NCBI GenBank assembly: GCA_963835855.1
Contig: CAWIHA010000014.1
Span: 1 to 41,070, forward strand
DNA from: CAWIHA01 sp963835855
Lineage (GTDB): Bacteria > Acidobacteriota > Terriglobia > Bryobacterales > Bryobacteraceae
DNA length: 41,070 bases
Direction: 5' to 3'
The notes under the pieces are model-generated. The model was not told the origin of the DNA, made no database searches, and was given only the letters and a program-made list of their open reading frames with translations. This document shows positions 33,211-41,070 of the stretch, piece by piece (the stretch's first letter is position 1; each line of letters opens with the position of its first letter). Both the position numbers and the translations under genes were made by a program.

Positions 33211-33283
33211 GACGCAGCGCTTGTGCGTGTGCTCACGGCGTGAGCCGAATGAGCATATGTGCGAGCGGCATCCCATTTTAGTC

Positions 33284-34478
33284 ATGAATCGCGAAGAGAT
33301 CGAAGCCATTGTTGGCGGCTATCACGGAGATCCGTTCCGCATTCTGGGGCCGCATTCTGTAGACCGCCGCAAAGCGTGCTGGGAAGTCCGGGCGTTCCTG
33401 CCGCAGGCCGCCGAAGCCTCGGTCGCCGTCAACGGCGGCGAGTGGCCGATGAAGAAAACGCATCCGAACGGCCTCTATATTGCAACGCTCGATGGCGAGC
33501 CAAAGCCATACCGCCTTCGCGTGAAGTCCTGGAGCGGAGACGTGAGCGAGTTTGACGACCCCTACCGCTTCCCGCTGCTGCTCACCGATTTCGAGCTGCA
33601 CCTGTTCAGCGAAGGCACGAATTACGAATCGTACTGCACGATGGGCGCGCACATTGTGGAGGTGGAGGGAGTCTCCGGGGTGCGGTTTGCCGTCTGGGCG
33701 CCCAACGCGGAAGTAGTCTCGGTGGCCGGCGATTTCAACGAGTGGGACGCGCGCCGCAACCCGATGCGCATGCGCACGGCCGGCGTCTGGGAACTCTTTG
33801 TCCCCGACTCAAGCTCGGCACGAGGTACAAATATTTCATCCGCTCCCGCTACAGCGGGTATCAACAGATGAAGATGGACCCGTACGCCTTCTGTTGTGAG
33901 ACTCCGCCCAAGTCGGCTTCGATCGTCTACGACGCGGACGGGTACCAATGGGGCGACGGTGAGTGGATGGAAGCGCGCGCGAAAACGGACTGGCTCCAGC
34001 GGCCGGTCACAATTTACGAGGTGCATCTGGAATCCTGGTTGCGCGGACCGCATAACCAATTGCTCACCTACCGCGAGCTCGCTCAAACACTCGTCGAGTA
34101 CGTGAAGCGAATGGGCTACACGCACATCGAGCTGATGCCCATCATGGAGTATCCCTACTCGGGCTCGTGGGGTTACCAGGTGATCGGCTACTACGCGCCA
34201 ACGTCGCGCTTCGGCGCGCCCGAGGATTTCAAGCACTTCATCGACTGCTTTCACCAGGCCGGCATTGGCGTGATCGTCGATTGGGTGCCGGCGCACTTCC
34301 CCAAAGACGCGCATGGGCTCGCCTATTTCGACGGCACCGCGCTCTACGAGCACGCCGATCCGCGCAAAGGCGAACACCGCGAATGGGGCACGATGGTTTT
34401 CAACTATGGCCGTAACGAGGTGCGGTGCTTCCTGATCTCGAACGCGCTGTTCTGGCTGAAGCAGTACCACATCGACGT
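33284..34478 (+). CDS. glgB: 1,4-alpha-glucan branching enzyme GlgB, frameshifted and truncated at a junction
   Basis: Forms alpha-1,6 branches in glycogen. ATG 33284 (MNREEIEAIVGGYHGDPFRILGPH). Residues about 1-105 are the N1 domain; the CBM48 domain follows (VRFAVWAPNAEVVSVAGDFNEWD). One missing base near 33806 (expected VPGLKLG) breaks the frame. It resumes as LKLGTRYKYFIRSRYSGYQQMKMDPYAF. The catalytic barrel begins (TIYEVHLESWLRG; YTHIELMPIMEYPYSGSWGYQ; GVIVDWVPAHFPKDAHGL) and stops after FWLKQYHID, where LRVDAV with the catalytic Asp should follow. Everything after about 34478 is unrelated DNA. The missing part is roughly the last half of the usual 630-730 residues. Confidence 0.9.
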
Positions 34479-34482
34479 TCGA
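34474..34482. other. Junction between two unrelated sequences
   Basis: Plus-strand glgB coding stops making sense after CACATCGACG (34468-34477). Minus-strand MmgE/PrpD coding begins immediately (LSDTIE is encoded by 34481-34498). GC content, gene type, error frequency and apparent taxon all change here. No repeat, tRNA or integrase is present at the site, which points to an assembly join rather than insertion. Confidence 0.8.
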
Positions 34483-35161
34483 TGGTATCGCTGAGACCTT
34501 TAAACCCGATTTCGGCCATCAAGGCCGCCATAACGCCCACCCTGGCCATGACGCCGCCGTTATAGCCCTTAATATTTATAGCCTCAAAAATTCCATTGCC
34601 GATGCCAACGCCCTGCATGAGACAGAGCCCCAGAACATCCCTCATCTGTTCCTCATTAAGATTAAGGGTCTTGCCGCCAGCTACAGCCGCGGCGAAATAA
34701 TTCGGCACATCCATGAACGGGGGTCCCACTCAGGGCGGCTCGCGCCAACCGGCAGCCAACGTCGGTACCCAGGGCAATCGCCGTAATAAATTCTTTGCCG
34801 GTGACGGAGCCTTTGCGCTCAGCCAGGGCTAACGCGGCGGGTATGGTGGCCCGCTGGGTATTGATGAAGTCCTTTTCATGAAAACCGTCAAAATCCAGGA
34901 CGACGGTGGTAAATCCATTGACCAGGGCGGCGTTGGCGCTGGGAAACTTCTGCCGCCGTATCCAATAATAGTACTTTCGGCTGCACCACCCCAGCTTTTG
35001 ATCAAGTTAGCGAATTTTTGGATGTCTGTGGATATACTTCCGGCTAAATTGGCGGCCAGAGTATCCAGAATTTGCCTCTTAATTGCCGCTACCGCCGGGG
35101 CCGGCAAATCACTATAATTTACGGCAGTTGCCATTTTGGCAAACTCGGTCAATGTGCTCAT
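34479..35161 (-). pseudogene. MmgE/PrpD family protein, copy 1, frameshifted and 3'-truncated
   Basis: MmgE/PrpD proteins include 2-methylcitrate, aconitate-type and other carboxylate dehydratases or decarboxylases. The start is ATG 35161 (STLTEFAKMATAVNYSDLPAPAVAAIKRQIL), the family's usual N-terminal helix pair. After ESTIIGYGGRSFPAP the frame shifts (NAALVNGF, DFDGFHEKD). It shifts again to KGSVTGKEFITAIALGTDVGCRLARAAL, and again to NYFAAAVAGGKTLNLNEEQMRDVLGL and VGVMAALMAEIGFKGLSDTIE, where the junction cuts it. At least two frameshifts and a short apparent deletion lie between about 34720 and 34960. Sequencing error is as likely as decay. A second family member follows upstream at 35215-36568. 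Confidence 0.75.
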
Positions 35162-35214
35162 GGTTACCTCACTTCTTTGAATATATCGACTCAAGCGGCA
35201 GGTTCGGTATCCAA

Positions 35215-36568
35215 TCAGGCTCGAATTATCCTCATCAGTTCTTCCAGGTTATCCAGACTGTCGAGGTTTTCCACCAGGTCGATGACTTTCAGGACGCCTT
35301 TTTCATCCAGCACAGCTTTTGAAACCTGCTGAAACTTGGGAAGAACGACGTTCCACCGGGGGTCGGGTCTTTCCATACATCTCGGGCGGTTCAATACGAT
35401 TATTGAAGCTCCGGCCGTCCTTTAGTTTGAGGCTGACCGGAGGATTGAAATAGGTTTCCGGGACTCCCTGAGGAAAGGATCTTTGAGCGAGGCAATGTCC
35501 ATTTTAACCTTTTTCATCGCCTCAACTCGGCGGGGTTCCCGAATGGCGGCGTCGGTAAAGGTTTCCAGCCCAATCTTCTTATCGCAGATGGCGGCGCCCA
35601 GTATGTAAGCCAGGCAGAACTTCGCCTGATACCCGCTTTGCGGCTCAGGCGTTCCATAATGCTCAAATTGCCGGGAAGAAATCGTAACTCGCAATTCTTC
35701 GATTTCATCCAGGGAAATCTGGTTGGGAATTAACCAATTCCAGGGCGGCGTCAGCCACACCCTGGAAGAAATATGATCGGATATTTGCGGATGCCGATGC
35801 CCGGGCTGACAACGTTAAAGGTCTTCCCAGGGATTTAACCAGGCCCTCAAAACCCCGCCCATGCTCTCCCCGGAACACGCTGGCGAATCCCCTCGGCCTT
35901 TCCAGGATACCCGGCGGAGTTATAAAACCGTCTTTTGCCAGTAAAGCCGCCATGACCGCATGCCGAGCGGCGCTGCCCCAACTGACGGCAAAAAGCATGC
36001 CGGGCTGGGCCAGCCCTCCGGCTGTGTTAGAGGCAATGCCCAGGGCCATGGATGTTTCCTTAGCATTCAGGGCATCCGGCACCGGACGCCGCGGCTGCGG
36101 CTCCTATCACGGCATAAACGCTCAGGGCATAACCTTTAGCTACCAGGTCGCCACAGGCAACCGCCAGTTTGGCAGCCACCTCTACTCCGATGACATATGC
36201 CTCCAGCATGGCTTTCCCGGAAGCGCTCTTGACTCCGCCAGCGCCAGACAGGCAGGAACAATCGCCGATGACGGATGTCCCAACCAGCCAGCAATCATCA
36301 AATTCAAGGGAGCGCGCCAGATATCCGTTAATAAAAGCCGCCTCTGGGGCTGCCGTTTTTATCCCGGCGCCGATAACACTGGCTTCCGGTTTTCCCGCAG
36401 TTTCCCGGATATAATTAATGCCTATCTTACCTGCCGGCCACTTCGCAGAGTGCCAAACTGATTCCGACAGAATTGAGAAAAAGAGGTTTGGCAGCCTGAA
36501 TTGCCTCTGCCGGAATTTGTGGAAGGAGTTCCGGCTATGAACGAGGCTATGGCATCAGTAATATTCAT
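35215..36568 (-). pseudogene. MmgE/PrpD family protein, copy 2, multiply frameshifted
   Basis: Start ATG 36568 (MNITDAIASFIAGTPS) with GGAAGAAAAGG upstream; the end is at TGA 35215 after DNLEELMRIIRA. Recognisable pieces in successive frames: AIQAAKPLFLNSVG, AAPEAAFINGYLARSL (about 36350), YVIGVEVAAKLAVACGDL, GKAMLEAYVIG, GIASNTAGGLAQPGMLFAVSWGSAARHAVMAALLAKDGF (about 36020, the family's A-x-Gx-xxxxG-AA-HA-xAALLA core, read in parts), and a C-terminal EHYGTPEPQSGYQAKFCLAYILGAA. At least four frame changes are needed. The two copies differ clearly in sequence. The stop lies 53 bases from the start of copy 1, suggesting one operon. Confidence 0.75.
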
Positions 36569-36640
36569 CCTTTTCTTCCTGTACGATTATTTGATAATAG
36601 CCCAATAAACTGGCTTCAACCTGGCTGGTTTACTCGGGAA

Positions 36641-37958
36641 TTCTCATTTCCACATAACCCCGGGCAGCCAGGTGACGATTGCCGGGAAAGCAATTAGCAG
36701 GCCGACTAATAAAAGGTGCATTGACAGGAACCATAGCGAGCCTCGCGTAATCTCTATCAGTGAGGCTTTGGGAGACACCGCATGCATGGTAAAAACTGAC
36801 AACCCAACCGGAGGAGTGAGCGCTCCTACCTCCACCATGATGACTACAAACACGGCGAGCCAGATAGGATTGACTCCAAGTCCTTTCACGAGTATCGGGA
36901 AAAAGACCGGAACGGATATCATTATCATTGATGTAGGGTCGACAAAACAACCGATGGCAATGTAAATGACCATAACCATGAGAATTATCACTGTGGTGGG
37001 CAAGGCCAGGGTTTGTATTAACGCTGCCGATTGTTGGACAAAGTCCGGATACAGTCACGCACAAACTCAAAATTCCAGCTCCAATAATAAAGGCAAAGAT
37101 GTTGGCACTGATGCTGATGCACTCGGTTGAGGCATTCCAGAGTTGTTTCCAACTGCTCTTCTTATTCACAATCGAGATGAGCACCGTGAGTAAACCTATC
37201 AAACAGCCAATCGCAGCCACTTCGGTAGCCGTAGCCACGCCGGTATAGAGTCCACCCACGACTACCACAAATATCAGGAAGACGCCCCATAATTTAGGAA
37301 GTGAAACAAATCTATCTTTCCAGCTAAAGCGAGTCCTACAGGTGCCAGTTTCGGATTTAGCGTGCACCTTACGGTTATCATGATGCAAAAGAGAACAATT
37401 GTGATTATTCCAGGCACGATGCCGGCGATGAAGAGCTTGCCGACTGATAATTCGGCTAAGATACCGATAACGACAAAAGCGATACTGGGAGGTATGAGCT
37501 GCCCCAACGGCCCGCAAGAGCAGACGGCACCGGAAGCGAAAGCCCGGTCATAGCCCAATTTTTCCATCTCCGGCGAGGCTATCTTGCCCATGATTATTGT
37601 GCTGGTAGCGCCCGAGCCGGTAGTGGCCGCGATTAAGCCGCTGGCGACAGTAGTTGCAATAAGCAGTCCGCCTTTGATATTGCCGAACCATTTGTGGGCT
37701 ACCTCATAGGCTGAGGCGCCTACTCCGGAAGCTTCAACCAGGTTGCCCATGAAAATGTACAGGGAAGCGCGGTCCAGGCATAGGTGGCAATTGGCTGACT
37801 GGGTAGCTGCCCAGTGTATACAACAATGTTTCCGGGCCCTGAATTAACACGATACCCAGGCTACCGGCTACGGTCATGGCGAAGGCTGCGGGCATTTCTA
37901 AGGCCATCAAAACCATCATAAGGCATATCATTGCCACAACAACCAGTCCCGGACTCAT
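36641..37958 (-). pseudogene. dctM: TRAP transporter large permease DctM, frameshifted
   Basis: Twelve-helix permease subunit of a tripartite ATP-independent periplasmic (TRAP) importer. The N-terminal frame from ATG 37958 (LVVVAMICLMMVLMALEMPAAFAM, GSLGIVL) breaks near 37790. The middle frame gives the family signature region GLIAATTGSGATSTIIMGKIA, FASGAVCSCGPLGQLIPPSIAFVVIG. The final frame gives PTTVIILMVMVIYIAIGCFVDPTSMIMISVPVFFPIL and VEVGALTPPVGLSVFTMH, ending PGVMWK. Three or more frameshifts occur, but the 1.3-kb span matches an intact DctM of about 430 residues. It lies 15 bases after the dctQ stop, on the same strand. Confidence 0.85.
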
Positions 37959-37973
37959 GAGTACAGCCCCCTT

Positions 37974-38472
37974 TTATGCCTGTTCCGTCTTCTCCCCAAT
38001 TGCCAGACGGACCACCTGGACCAGCAGGATGATTGTAAGCAGAGCACAGCCGGCTGAGGCTAAAGCTCACTATCCAGACAGGCAAATTAACTACGCTCCC
38101 TGAAAAAAGATTTTTCATTTGCCAGTCTTTATAAGCTACCAGCGCAGTTTGCCGGCACATCATGGCGAAAAAAGCGGATGATAGCAACAACAGGATGATG
38201 TTTAAAACCTTGCGGACTATTTTAGGGAAATGCGAGGTCAGCATGTCAAGTTTAGCGAGCCGTCCCTTGAGTTGAGCATAACCCAGGCCGAGGAAGGCTA
38301 AAGCTGCCAGCAGGTAGGTACTTATCTCTATGGAGCCATTAATCGGTGAATCGCAGAGCAACCTTCCCAGGACATCCGAGGACATGAGAAACAACAGCGC
38401 CCACAGGAAAACGGCCGCCAAAATATAAAATAGTTTATTGGCTGATTTAATTGCGTTGAACAGCTTGTTCAA
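37974..38472 (-). CDS. dctQ: TRAP transporter small permease DctQ, one frameshift
   Basis: Four-helix small membrane subunit of the same TRAP importer. From ATG 38472: KSANKLFYILAAVFLWALLFLMSSDVLGRLL, then GSIEISTYLLAALAFLGLGYAQLKGRLAKLDML (both read in parts), typical of DctQ, with helix 3 at VLNIILLLLSSAFFAMMC. The frame shifts near 38055 after VNLPVWIVSFSLS. The corrected end is CALLTIILLVQVVRLAIGEK, ending at TAA 37974-37976, giving about 165 residues. It lies between dctP and dctM, as in most TRAP operons. Confidence 0.8.
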
Positions 38473-38512
38473 GAGTAATTTTTATAAGCGTATTTTAATC
38501 TCAATCTTTGGG

Positions 38513-39631
38513 CTATTTGGGAAGTTTGCTAAGCGCATCCTGATAACGCTGCATCCATTCATCACCCGTGTACGTTTCTTTCCTTGGCTGTCTTCAACCA
38601 ATCGCTCCAGATGACATCCTTACCCGATTTCATGACTGTCGCGATATCCGCGGCCGAATAAATCGATATCCGGACTTACGCCCTGGCTTTTATAGAATGT
38701 TTGCAGGTCGGTATTATCCCGGTTCGTCAGATTTGGATAATAGTTATTCATCAAGTCTTCGTTTATTGACTCATAGTTTGTCCGTGGCGGAAATTTGATT
38801 CATTGGAATTACATTGATTGCATTCAAAAATGTTCCATCTCCGCCAAACGGCTCGAGAGAGTACATATACTTAGCCAGCTCATAAAATTTCATAGTTGGT
38901 ACCCGCCGTAAAAGATCCCAGTCCCATTCGATAACACCTTTCTGCATGCCGTCATACACTTCCGGCGCCGTCAGAGGAACCATTGTGATCCCAAGTGCGG
39001 GCATCAACTTGGGCCATAATGCCATAGCAGTCAATTTTTTGCCTTTTAAATCGGCCAGCGAATTAATGGGTTTCATTAAAAGAACACGGTACTTGGACAT
39101 CGGCCAAAGGCTGAGCGGTTTGATATTCCAGTTGGCGACTTCTTGTTGCATGGGCGCCCAGTCCTGGCGCTATCGCCCAGGTGGCTTTGACCTTGGCGAA
39201 GGGATCATTGGTAAAGAACGGCAGGCCGTGAGCCGCCCACAGGGGGAGCTCCCAAACGTTGTATGTGGTGTGGGTGATGCCTGCTGAGCTATACCACCCT
39301 CACTGATCATTTTGAGAAAGTCGTGTCGCTTTCCCCAGCGTTCCACCCCAGAAGATATTGACTTTAACTCTACCATTAGTTTTATTCCCTATTTGCTGGG
39401 CCATCTCTTTGAGGCTAGCGCCAATAGCCAGATCGGTGTCCGGGTCCATGATGGTCCACTTTAATTCAATTGCCTTTGCCGCAGTTGTGGCCGTAGCTGA
39501 AGCCGGAGCCGGAGCTTTAGCCGCAGGAACTGAAGATGAGGCAGGCGCAGGAGCCGAAGATGAACAACTTACAAAGGTTAGATCTTGATTAGACAAAGTG
39601 CGAATGCTAGAAGTAACAGTTTCATTTTCAT
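38513..39631 (-). pseudogene. dctP: TRAP transporter substrate-binding protein DctP, lipoprotein, frameshifted
   Basis: Periplasmic or membrane-anchored solute receptor of the TRAP system. ATG 39631 with GGGAGG five bases upstream. The signal sequence KMKLLLLAFALCLIK continues, one frame over, into LTFVSCSSSAPAPASS, a lipobox with a Ser/Ala/Pro linker. The mature domain follows (ELKWTIMDPDTDLAIGASLKEMAQQI, GRVKVNIFWGGTLGK). Later frames contain KMISEGGIAQ, then NWNIKPLSLWPMSKYRVLLMKP and LADLKGKKLTAMALWPKLMPALG (the DctP core with LKGKKLR-like motif). The C-terminus EWMQRYQDALSKLPK ends at TAG 38513. At least four frameshifts. The ligand is unknown; neighbouring MmgE/PrpD genes suggest a carboxylate. 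Confidence 0.82.
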
Positions 39632-39636
39632 TGATT

Positions 39637-39642
39637 CCTCCC
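39637..39642 (-). promoter_or_regulatory. Ribosome-binding site of dctP
   Basis: GGGAGG on the minus strand, five bases before ATG 39631. A canonical Shine-Dalgarno sequence here contrasts with the leaderless-looking starts of the left piece. Confidence 0.65.
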
Positions 39643-39655
39643 TCGATTTCAAATT

Positions 39656-39675
39656 TATTAATTAAAAAATTAATA
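39656..39675. promoter_or_regulatory. AT-rich palindrome upstream of dctP (possible operator)
   Basis: TATTAATT-AAAA-AATTAATA is a perfect 8-base inverted repeat with a four-base spacer, 25 bases upstream of the dctP start. Its position fits an operator for the divergent IclR-type regulator, but AT-rich DNA makes such palindromes common, so confidence is low. Confidence 0.25.
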
Positions 39676-40113
39676 GAGAAAAGGATGTTAATCAGGTTGA
39701 ACAAGGAATTAGGGTGGTCCTCACTTTGGATGATTTAAATTTCAAGGTGGCTGACCATAAATATTATTAAAAGAGAATGAAATAAGCATTCAAGATAATG
39801 ATAGTAAAATCAAGTATATTACGATTTAAACATAATTATATCATGAGTGTCAATATATTCATTTTCAGTATTGTGTAAACATTTTATATCATAAGAAGCA
39901 CCTGTTTATGATTTTAAGCGCCAGCACACCGGTAGAGGGTTTAGGTTATCTCAGTTCCGCCGGTAAATATTAAATATATTGACAGCCATGATATAATATT
40001 TATGTCGAAACATTTAATCTGCATATATTATTAGTCATGCTACATGGTGTGTATATTTTTGTATATTCTGGTGATATTCAAATTTTTTAGCCAAATTTGT
40101 CCAGGATGATGAT
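39676..40113. other. AT-rich divergent intergenic region
   Basis: About 440 bases with no gene. It separates the minus-strand dctP operon from the plus-strand IclR gene and should hold both promoters. TTGACA (39979-39984) and TATAAT (39992-39997) are both present on the plus strand but only seven bases apart, so they cannot form one sigma-70 promoter. A GC-rich island (about 39918-39965, CGCCAGCACACCGG to CCGCCGG) stands out from the AT-rich surroundings. I see no RNA gene. Confidence 0.5.
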
Positions 40114-40869
40114 GTGAACTCAAATAAATCAATTGACCGCTGTTTGAGTATTCTAAACCATTTTCTAGAAAGCCAAGTCGGAATTAGGAACAACTGACGT
40201 TTCCAAAGATTTGAAGATAAACCGGGTTACGGCCAGTCGGTTCTTGATTTCATTGAAAATTGCTGGATTTGTCAAAAGGTCATCTCAAACTAAAAAATAT
40301 TTCCTGGATAAAAAACTAGTCGAAATGGCTCGGGTTTATCTTTCTCAGGTTGATATGAGGACAATCGCGAGCCCTATCTGCAAGACTTAGTAATAAAACT
40401 AACGAATTAATTCTGCTGCATACCATAAAAGATAATAAGCGTTATTGCCTCGGTTGGATTGAGAGTAAAATCTGATAAGGCATGTGATTGAAAAGGAACA
40501 TATTACTAGCCCCCTATATGCCGGTTCTCCTGGCAAACTGTTGATGGCTTTTCTCCCTGAGACTGAAGGGGACGAAATAATTAAAGAGACCCATCTGCAG
40601 CGCTTTACGGATAAGACCATTACGAACAAGAAAGAATTGCTGCGGGAATTAGAAACAATCAGGCAAAACGGGTTTGCGCTCAGTCACGGAGAATATATTG
40701 AATATACTTCGACAGTCTCTGCACCGGTAAAAAACTGGAGGGGCAGCGTCACGCGGCCTTGAGCATCTCGTGGTTACAGGTGGGGAATTACCTGGAAAAG
40801 CAAGACGGATATATTGCTCTGGTCAAAGATGCAGCCAGCCAATTATCCCAGGATTTGGGTTACCAGTAA
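40114..40869 (+). pseudogene. IclR-family transcriptional regulator, frameshifted
   Basis: IclR proteins have a winged-helix DNA-binding domain followed by a ligand-binding domain and often control catabolic operons. GTG 40114 (NSNKSIDRCLSILNHFLES), then in corrected frames DVSKDLKINRVTASRFLISL, the helix-turn-helix. Next come AGFVKRSSQTKKYFLDKKLVEMARVYLSQVDMRTIASPYLQDL and, from about 40484, VIEKEHITSPLYAGSPGKLLMAFLPE, the family's LYAGxxGK signature. YIEYTSTVSAPVKNW leads, after a shift near 40745, to AALSISWLQVGNYLEKQDGY and SQLSQDLGYQ, ending at TAA 40867. At least three frameshifts. It is divergent from the TRAP/MmgE genes and probably regulates them. Confidence 0.75.
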
Positions 40870-40928
40870 AATACGGTATCTATTTCAGCAGCTACACCTT
40901 CAGATAAAAACTTATTGGGTGTTAAACA

Positions 40929-41070
40929 GTGAGAAAGAAACCGAGCCTGACTAATAAGCTCACCACCGGAAAAGGATTAACCCTTATTGCCGGTTTGGGC
41001 ATTCTCATTGTCTGGTAACTGGCGATCAGGATTTTTGGTATTTCCTGGACGATATTGCCGTCCCCCGCCG
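40929..41070 (+). CDS. ABC transporter permease start (TauC/SsuC-like), with in-frame stop, cut by window edge
   Basis: From GTG 40929: RKKPSLTNKLTTGKGLTLIAG, then a hydrophobic helix LGILIVW, then TAA (41016-41018), then in the same frame LAIRIFGISWTILPSPA. The pattern W-x-L-(A)-x-R-x-F-G-I....LPSP is typical of the N-terminus of nitrate/sulfonate/taurine-type ABC permeases, in which the residue after Trp is usually Glu. GAA to TAA is one substitution, so this is a nonsense mutation or a sequencing error. It follows the IclR gene by about 60 bases. Only the first 47 codons are in the window. Confidence 0.5.

Noticed and set aside
36100..36461. Plus-strand ORFs within the second MmgE/PrpD region
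   Set aside because: They are shadows of the minus-strand gene, whose family motifs are clear despite frameshifts.
39979..39997. TTGACA and TATAAT upstream of the IclR gene as one sigma-70 promoter
   Set aside because: They are separated by only seven bases, far short of the 16-18 needed; each might belong to a different, weaker promoter.
1..41070. CRISPR arrays, tRNA or rRNA genes, insertion sequences, integrases
   Set aside because: I looked for repeat-spacer patterns, tRNA-like cloverleaf ends and transposase motifs and saw none; small structured RNAs cannot be excluded by eye.

Overview
The window reads as two unrelated pieces of DNA joined near position 34478. Positions 1 to about 34478 are GC-rich and gene-dense. 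Their gene content suggests Acidobacteriota, probably Bryobacterales/Solibacter-like: LptD with ZapA/ZapB, secreted TPR proteins, homodimeric AceE, IscS-IscA, DUF2520-panB-panC, and an isolated nuoA. This taxonomy is inference from gene types and composition, not from a search.

Left piece, in order. A broken pgi end and a zinc-ribbon/RDD membrane protein (both minus) precede lptD (plus). Next come zapA, zapB, rplT, rpmI, iscA and iscS (all minus), then a frameshifted cyclopropane-fatty-acid synthase-like gene and a small membrane protein (plus). SDR, M20 dipeptidase and fumC (minus) follow, then a PaaI-type thioesterase (plus). From 13211 to 17973 three plus-strand genes encode exported proteins: PH-like+TPR, coiled coil+permuted papain-like hydrolase, and LolA-like+PH-like+TPR. 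This is the best candidate for an undescribed system. A large membrane protein gene is then split by a B12-binding radical SAM gene and two small ORFs (18122-22063). It is followed by rdgB, rph and a 46-residue membrane protein (minus), then DUF2520-panB-panC and two small CxxC proteins (plus), aceE (minus), a secreted hypothetical (plus), nuoA (minus), cysE (plus), an adenosine-deaminase-like gene (minus), and glgB (plus), which is cut off in mid-domain.

Right piece, about 34479 to 41070, has clearly lower GC, an AT-rich intergenic region and very frequent frameshifts. It carries two MmgE/PrpD-family genes and a TRAP transporter (dctM, dctQ, dctP), all minus, facing a divergent IclR regulator and the start of an ABC permease (plus). 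This looks like an uptake and catabolism locus for an organic acid. The proline/alanine/serine-rich lipoprotein start of DctP resembles Dehalococcoidia (Chloroflexota), a weak inference. The abrupt switch inside glgB together with the change in composition and error rate makes an assembly chimera the most likely explanation.

A recurring signal in the left piece is a TANNNT hexamer exactly six bases before the start codon of several genes that lack a Shine-Dalgarno sequence. This suggests leaderless transcripts.
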